Of a stretch of 9,241 bases of DNA, positions 5,158 to 9,241 are shown piece after piece. The DNA is taken from the NCBI GenBank assembly GCA_903882765.1, contig CAIRYE010000104.1, positions 1-9,241 of the forward strand, given 5' to 3'. This DNA is from an uncultured Anaerolineae bacterium. GTDB lineage: Bacteria; Chloroflexota; Anaerolineae; Anaerolineales; Villigracilaceae. The translations under genes were made by a program, and so were the position numbers. The notes beneath the pieces are model-generated. The model was not told the origin of the DNA. It made no database searches and worked only from the letters and a program-made list of their open reading frames with translations. Positions within the stretch are counted from its first letter, which is position 1; the number at the start of each line of letters is the position of its first letter.

Positions 5158-6897
5158 ATGAAAACAAATTCTGATTCAACTACTGAGGTCGTTTTTCAAG
5201 GGATATCTGGCGCACCTGGTCTGGCATTTGGGCCGGTGTACCTGTGGCGTAAAAACAAGCTGATCGTTCCAAAGCACAGTGGGCAGAACCCCGCGGTGGA
5301 GCTAGACCGCCTAAACCTCGCCCTTCAAGCCGCCAGCAGTCAGCTGCAGGGTTTGAGCGATCAGTTGGCCATCGAAGGACACACTGCCGAAGCAGCCGTG
5401 TTCCTTGCCCATATAGAATTAGTGAATGACCGCGGATTGCAGCGGCGCGTGCAAACCGCCCTTGCTTCTGGAACAAATGTGGAGAGTATTTGGGATGAAA
5501 CGGTTGAAAAATATGCCAAGCAGTTGGAAGCGATGCCCGACCCTACCTTTGCGCTTCGAGCGGCGGACCTGCGAGATGTGTCTGAACGGGTGCTGCGCAT
5601 ATTGATGAACGAGCCAGTGCAGGTTAAAGCCCTCACCCAACCTTCCGTTGTCATAGCCCAAGACCTAACACCTTCTGAAACGGTTGGTTTAAATAAAGAA
5701 TTCGTCCTCGCGTTTTGCACAGCCTCAGGTGGGCCAACCTCCCATACGGCCATTTTAGCCAAAGCGCTCTGCTTACCGGCGGTAGTAAGCCTTGGCGAAA
5801 AATTAATGGAGGTCGCTATCGGGACCCCTTTGTTGGTGGATGGCTCAAAAGGAACCGTAACTGTTTCACCGGATGAAACAACCCTAAAAGATTTTCTTTC
5901 CCGAAGCAGCCAAGCAACAGCATTATCCAAGATCGAACTTGCTTCCGCCAAGTTACCGGCAACGACCCAAGATGGAATAACTTTTGAAATTGTAGCCAAC
6001 ATTGGCGGAGAAAAGGACGCCAGATCAGCCCTTGAATTTGGCGCGGAAGGGGTTGGATTGTTCCGAACCGAATTTGTATTCCTCGACCGTTCATCCAGCC
6101 CAAGCGATGAAGAGCAGCTCGAGGCATACCGTGCTGTATTGCGTGAAATGGGACAGCGGCCGGTTGTTATCCGCACTTTGGATGCCGGCGGAGATAAAGA
6201 GTTAACCTACCTAGAAATGCCCCCGGAAGCCAATCCGTTTCTCGGGGAACGGGCGATACGCCTTTGCCTCTCCCGCCCAGAGCTCTTCAAACAACAGCTG
6301 CGCGCATTGCTGAGAGCAGGCGCCGGCCACAACCTACGAATCATGTTCCCCATGATCGCGACCATGGCCGAATTACGAAATGCCAAAGCGTTGTTCGAAG
6401 AAGCTCGAATAGAAGTACTTTCCATGGGGTATACGTTGCCCGAAAGTGTGCAAGTGGGCATCATGGTAGAAATTCCCTCCACGGCCATCATGGCGGATCG
6501 CTTTGCGACCGAAGTGGATTTTTTCAGCATCGGAACCAATGACCTCACCCAATATAGCTTGGCGGCAGACCGCACCAACCCTAAGGTTGCCTATTTAAAC
6601 GACCATTGCCATCCCGCTATACTTCGCCTGATCGCCCAAACCACAAAAGCCGCCCATAACGCTGGAATTTGGGTTGGAGTTTGCGGTGAAATGGCGGGGG
6701 ATCCCGACGCCATCCCGCTGTTGGTTGGGCTGGGAATCGACGAACTGAGCATGTCGCCCGGCTTGATCCCCCATGCGAAAAGCTTGATACGCGAACTTAA
6801 CATGAAACAAGCAGTTAGCCTGGCGCAAGACGCCATGGAGAAAGATTCCGCGGCCGAAGTTCGCGAATGCGTTCGCCAACAACGATCAGAAATTTAA
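5158..6897 (+). CDS. ptsI: PTS Enzyme I (phosphoenolpyruvate-protein phosphotransferase)
   Basis: Enzyme I takes phosphate from PEP in the cytosol and gives it to HPr. The protein has 579 residues, normal for the family, and all parts are intact. They are the N-terminal HPr-binding/swivelling domain, the phosphohistidine motif GGPTSHTAILAKAL with His196, and the PEP-binding TIM barrel. Barrel motifs include VGLFRTEFVFLDR, VVIRTLDAGGDKE, NPFLGERAIRL, LRIMFPMI, VEIPSTAIMAD, IGTNDLTQYSLAADR and VGVCGEMAGDP, with Cys509 as the proton donor. ATG 5158 is preferred: GGAG ends 7 nt before it. The frame is open to a GTG at 5113, but that lies in a leader hairpin and adds an atypical N-terminus. It is the first gene of the rightward operon, under the operators at 4917-4949. 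It is presumably the partner of the HPr at 412-681. Confidence 0.96.
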   Translation: MKTNSDSTTEVVFQGISGAPGLAFGPVYLWRKNKLIVPKHSGQNPAVELDRLNLALQAASSQLQGLSDQLAIEGHTAEAAVFLAHIELVNDRGLQRRVQTALASGTNVESIWDETVEKYAKQLEAMPDPTFALRAADLRDVSERVLRILMNEPVQVKALTQPSVVIAQDLTPSETVGLNKEFVLAFCTASGGPTSHTAILAKALCLPAVVSLGEKLMEVAIGTPLLVDGSKGTVTVSPDETTLKDFLSRSSQATALSKIELASAKLPATTQDGITFEIVANIGGEKDARSALEFGAEGVGLFRTEFVFLDRSSSPSDEEQLEAYRAVLREMGQRPVVIRTLDAGGDKELTYLEMPPEANPFLGERAIRLCLSRPELFKQQLRALLRAGAGHNLRIMFPMIATMAELRNAKALFEEARIEVLSMGYTLPESVQVGIMVEIPSTAIMADRFATEVDFFSIGTNDLTQYSLAADRTNPKVAYLNDHCHPAILRLIAQTTKAAHNAGIWVGVCGEMAGDPDAIPLLVGLGIDELSMSPGLIPHAKSLIRELNMKQAVSLAQDAMEKDSAAEVRECVRQQRSEI

Positions 6898-6909
6898 TAA
6901 AGGAAAACC

Positions 6910-7731
6910 ATGATCGAAAAACCATACCCAAGCTTGGAAGATGTATTACGGATGATCGGCGAAGCCGGAAAACGCATCTCGGATATTGACGCCTCCGAAG
7001 GCGCCGCGGGAAACATTTCAGTGCTATTACGTTGGGATCTCGATGTTCGCGGGCTATTCCCAATGAGGGAAAAGGTTTCCTTGCCGCAGGCTGTTCCTGA
7101 ATTGGCAGGCGCGACGTTGATCGTTTCTGGTTCTGGCCGACGTTTGCGCGAGATCGGGGATCACCCTACCGCAAATGTAGCGTGCTTGGTAGTGAACCCG
7201 GACGGGCAAAGCGCGGACCAATTCACCTCGGCACAACGACCTTTTCAAAAAATTACCAGTGAGTTCAATTCACACCTCGCGGTACATTACGACCGCGCTC
7301 TAAGCACCGGCACCAACTTCCATGCCATCGTTCACGCCCAACCACCTTACCTCACCTACCTCAGCCACATTCCACTTTATCAAAACGATCGCTACCTCAA
7401 CACCCATGTATTGCGTTGGCAGCCAGAAACCATTGTCAACCTACCAGAAGGCATTGGCATCGCTCCGTTTAAGCTGCCGGGTTCTGCCGACTTGGTGCAA
7501 GCCAATACACTGCTCTTCCGAACTCACAAAGTTGTGGTTTGGGCAAAACACGGTGTAATGGCATGCTCCGATATTTCCGTAAAACGCGCCACCGACCGGA
7601 TCGAGTACGCTGAAACCGGCGCGCGCTACGAATACCTTAACTTGAACAACCAGGAGCGCGGGGAAGGCCTAACGACCGATGAGATCCGAGCCATTTGCTC
7701 CGCCTTTGGAGTGAAACAAGAAATTTTTTAA
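6910..7731 (+). CDS. Class II aldolase, rhamnulose-1-phosphate aldolase (RhaD)-like
   Basis: This 273-residue protein matches RhaD in length and order of motifs. These are AAGNISVLL (residues 32-40), GATLIVSGSGRRLREI (67-82), PTANVACLVVNPDG, ITSEFNSHLAVH with Glu118 at the catalytic-base position, AIVHAQPPYLTYLSHI (139-154), LPEGIGIAPFKLPGS, and WAKHGVMAC with His214 as a zinc ligand. RhaD cleaves L-rhamnulose-1-phosphate to DHAP and lactaldehyde, using zinc held by an H-x-H pair and a later His. Here the pair is His142-Ala-Gln144, so one ligand appears to be glutamine. The gene follows EI by 12 bp, with AAAGGAAA ending just before the ATG. Context suggests it cleaves the ketose-1-phosphate delivered by the PTS. 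It is not certain to be RhaD; other DHAP-type class II aldolases or epimerase-like relatives are possible. Confidence 0.82.
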   Translation: MIEKPYPSLEDVLRMIGEAGKRISDIDASEGAAGNISVLLRWDLDVRGLFPMREKVSLPQAVPELAGATLIVSGSGRRLREIGDHPTANVACLVVNPDGQSADQFTSAQRPFQKITSEFNSHLAVHYDRALSTGTNFHAIVHAQPPYLTYLSHIPLYQNDRYLNTHVLRWQPETIVNLPEGIGIAPFKLPGSADLVQANTLLFRTHKVVVWAKHGVMACSDISVKRATDRIEYAETGARYEYLNLNNQERGEGLTTDEIRAICSAFGVKQEIF

Positions 7732-7754
7732 ATGAAGAAGAGAACCCGATCGCT

Positions 7755-8558
7755 ATGATATCCACGCTGCCAATTCGCCTTGTAGGGTTCGATCTTGATG
7801 GAACCCTATTAAATGAAAGGTTTGAGTTTACACAACGGGTTATAAAGGCATTTCGCGAAACCAACCAAGCTGATCTTCGCCTGCTCGTTATTACCGGCCG
7901 GGATAAATTATCAGCTTCGCCATTATTAAAGATGCTAGATCTGGATAAAACTGTGATCACCTCGGGAGGCGCGCAAGTTTGGCTGGATGGAAATTTGATC
8001 CGGCATCTCCCTTTTACGGCCCAACAAACCCGAGATATCCTTTCGATCGGATTGAAGTACGGAGTGGGGATGTATGTAGACCAGCCTGAACAAACCTGGC
8101 GATTTGGTTCACGCCATTACACAGAGCTATTTGGGCACGTAAGTGATTCCACGGAATGCACCCAAGCAGATCACTTATTGGATCCTTTACCCATCAAAAT
8201 TTCGTTGATCCAAGAGCCAGACGTATTGAGGGAAATACGAGCGCACATGCTTGCCTTGCACCCTCAATTCACGATCACCTCACCATTTGAAAAAGTATTG
8301 GATCTTAACCCACAGGACGCGAATAAGGGCTCGGCGTTAACCTTCTTAGCGCAAACCCTTGGAATTTCCATGAGCCAAACCGCTGTGGTGGGTGATTCTG
8401 AGAACGACCTGAGTATGTTTGCGGTAAGTAGTTGGACCTACGCGATGGGTAACGCGGTAGCAGCCCTCAAAGAGCGCGCGATGATCATAGCTCCTGGCAA
8501 CCATGAGGACGGCGCGGCATGGGTGATACAAGATATCCGCGAGCGCAACAAAAGTTAG
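7755..8558 (+). CDS. Cof-type HAD-superfamily (IIB) phosphatase
   Basis: This 267-residue cytosolic phosphatase has all four HAD motifs. Motif I is GFDLDGTLL, with nucleophile Asp13 and acid/base Asp15. Motif II is LVITGRD (Thr47). Motif III is Lys191 in DANKGSAL. Motif IV is VVGDSENDLSMF (Asp214, Asp218). The middle (about residues 80-185) is the C2 cap of the Cof/IIB class, whose members act on sugar phosphates and similar small molecules. It starts 23 bp after the aldolase stop and is the last gene of the operon. A longer open frame begins at 7695 inside the aldolase gene. ATG 7755 gives the standard short N-terminus, but its ribosome site (AAGAAGAG at 7735-7742) is rather distant. In this setting it may dephosphorylate the pathway's sugar phosphate, or relieve its accumulation; the substrate is not readable. 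Confidence 0.9.
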   Translation: MISTLPIRLVGFDLDGTLLNERFEFTQRVIKAFRETNQADLRLLVITGRDKLSASPLLKMLDLDKTVITSGGAQVWLDGNLIRHLPFTAQQTRDILSIGLKYGVGMYVDQPEQTWRFGSRHYTELFGHVSDSTECTQADHLLDPLPIKISLIQEPDVLREIRAHMLALHPQFTITSPFEKVLDLNPQDANKGSALTFLAQTLGISMSQTAVVGDSENDLSMFAVSSWTYAMGNAVAALKERAMIIAPGNHEDGAAWVIQDIRERNKS

Positions 8559-8560
8559 GT

Positions 8561-8594
8561 CCAAGGTTGCCGAAGAGAAAAAGAACAACCTTGG
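8561..8594 (+). terminator. Stem-loop after the HAD gene, possible operon end
   Basis: CCAAGGTTG (8561-8569) and CAACCTTGG (8586-8594) form a perfect 9-bp stem around a 16-nt purine-rich loop, starting 2 nt after the HAD stop codon. No T-run follows, so it is not a classical intrinsic terminator. It may stabilise the 3' end or act with Rho. The terminator role is inferred from position. Confidence 0.4.
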
Positions 8595-9088
8595 GTCAAG
8601 TACATCACAATTTATAGGCAGTGGCAGCGGGGAAGGCCTCAAAGGATGGAAAGAGTACCAAGCATCCGTTGCGGTAGGGTTAGCGTTGCGACCCTGAGCG
8701 AAACTCGTAATTTTATTATTTAAATCCTTAGCGGTAAAAACTAAACTATAAACAATCGTTAGAAGGATATCCAAGTATTGGTCCAACATATCCAGCAAAC
8801 CGGTAACGGCTCATCCGCCCAGCAAACCATTGCCGCTCACCCAACCAGGAAAGGTGGCTCAAGCCAATCCTGCCTATCCAAGTTGCGCATTCTAGCCAGT
8901 TGGCAGACCACCCAGCGCTCGAAAACCAGAAACCTAGACCTATATTCACCTCATTTTTATGCTTCGGAGAACCTTTACCGATGGCAGAGAAGCGGTTTCC
9001 TAAACCTCGTTCTCTGGTTTTGACCAATATTTTATCTTCCGCGTAAATCCACCAGTCTATCCTCCCCCACCAATCCTCAAACTCCGTA
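8595..9088. other. Stretch without a convincing gene
   Basis: Frames of 80-150 codons exist here but use TTG-type starts, overlap real genes or have unlikely composition (the minus-strand frame 8746-9027 is extremely rich in Trp and Gly). None resembles a known family. An imperfect repeat begins CAGCAAACC at 8793 and again at 8820 (27-bp period). A short hairpin AGGGT/ACCCT lies near 8676-8695. I see no tRNA, rRNA or insertion-sequence ends. Confidence 0.5.
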
Positions 9089-9117
9089 TTGACATTCTAG
9101 TATGAAGCTACTATAAT
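9089..9117 (+). promoter_or_regulatory. Perfect-consensus sigma70 promoter reading out of the window
   Basis: TTGACA (9089-9094), a 17-bp spacer and TATAAT (9112-9117) form an exact consensus promoter. Transcription should start near 9124 and run rightward. The only candidate start codon in the window is ATG 9229 (frame MPNT), close to the edge and with a poor ribosome site, so the served gene lies mostly or wholly outside. Confidence 0.85.
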
Positions 9118-9124
9118 TTATCTA

Positions 9125-9178
9125 ACTTGTTGAACAAGTAACATAATGTGTAACAAGTTACCAAGTTCTGTACAACTT
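9125..9178 (+). promoter_or_regulatory. Cluster of palindromes overlapping the start site (operator-like)
   Basis: ACTTGTTGAACAAGT (9125-9139) is a palindrome with 7-bp arms around one base. It is followed by GTAACAAGTTAC (9150-9161) and by AAGTT (9163-9167)/AACTT (9174-9178). The repeating core is AACTTGTT or its complement AACAAGTT. Lying at and just after the start of the promoter at 9089-9117, these look like binding sites for a repressor. The sequence differs from the TGAA-N6-TTCA operators, so a different regulator is expected; which one is unknown. Confidence 0.6.
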
Positions 9179-9241
9179 TCAACCTAGCTGCTTTACAAGA
9201 CCTGCTTTCGAAACGCGAGATTGTGAAAATGCCTAATACCA

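Noticed and set aside
5361..6176. Minus-strand frame of 271 codons inside Enzyme I
   Set aside because: It is antisense to fully conserved Enzyme I catalytic motifs and Ser/Arg-rich, as expected for a shadow frame.
7656..8640. GCGGGGAAGGCCT found both in the aldolase gene and near 8628
   Set aside because: A shared 13-mer is expected by chance at roughly this frequency in 9 kb, and the flanks do not match.
8346..8798. Minus-strand frame of 150 codons overlapping the end of the HAD gene
   Set aside because: About half of it is antisense to the well-supported HAD motifs III and IV, and the translation shows no recognisable domain.
8793..8850. CAGCAAACC repeated with a 27-bp period, considered as a CRISPR or tandem repeat
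   Set aside because: Only two imperfect copies, diverging after 9 bp; no array structure.
8746..9027. Minus-strand frame of 93 codons, very rich in Trp, Gly and Arg
   Set aside because: It begins with TTG, resembles no family, overlaps a competing frame on the other strand, and its Trp-rich composition looks like a by-product of repeated TGG-containing DNA.
9229..9241. Start of a gene at ATG 9229 (MPNT)
   Set aside because: Only four codons are visible, with no good ribosome-binding site; too little to annotate, although the promoter at 9089 makes it possible.

Overview
The window carries a compact, apparently complete phosphoenolpyruvate:sugar phosphotransferase (PTS) locus from a bacterium of medium GC content. 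All the phosphorelay proteins are encoded here: Enzyme I, HPr, IIA, IIB and IIC, with a SorC-family regulator, a rhamnulose-1-phosphate-aldolase-like enzyme and a Cof-type HAD phosphatase. The host cannot be fixed from the sequence. The CpXC-domain protein at the left edge and the flavour of the proteins would suit an environmental, Chloroflexota/Anaerolineae-like genome, but that is a guess. A PTS that brings its own EI and HPr suggests either a genome with few other PTSs or a locus that moves as a unit.

Layout. Positions 1-122 (minus) hold the N-terminus of a CpXC zinc-finger-like protein. A perfect 11-bp hairpin at 338-363 terminates the leftward operon. That operon (minus strand, 4065 to 412) reads IIC, IIA, IIB, SorC regulator, HPr. 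Next comes a small single-TM protein of unknown function (4404-4820, minus). A rightward operon (5158-8558) encodes Enzyme I, the class II aldolase and the HAD phosphatase. From 8559 to about 9088 no convincing gene is seen. The window ends with a perfect-consensus sigma70 promoter (9089-9117) overlapped by palindromes, which must serve a gene beyond the right edge.

How it works together. PEP phosphorylates EI (His196), then HPr (His15), IIA (His66) and IIB (Cys13). IIC, of the galactitol (GAT) family, imports the substrate as a sugar phosphate. The aldolase would then cleave a ketose-1-phosphate to DHAP and an aldehyde, with the HAD phosphatase possibly relieving phosphosugar stress or acting on a side product. 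No polyol dehydrogenase is present, so a ketose substrate is more likely than an alditol, although the real substrate is unknown.

The most striking feature is regulatory. The IIC and EI promoters are near-copies in architecture: TTGACA, 16-17 bp, an extended TGn -10 box, 4 bp, a 14-bp TGAA-N6-TTCA palindrome, 5 bp, and a second 14-bp palindrome. This predicts that the locally encoded SorC regulator controls both transcripts by binding over the start site. Both transcripts would have unusually long leaders (about 240-280 nt), and the EI leader can fold into a strong hairpin.
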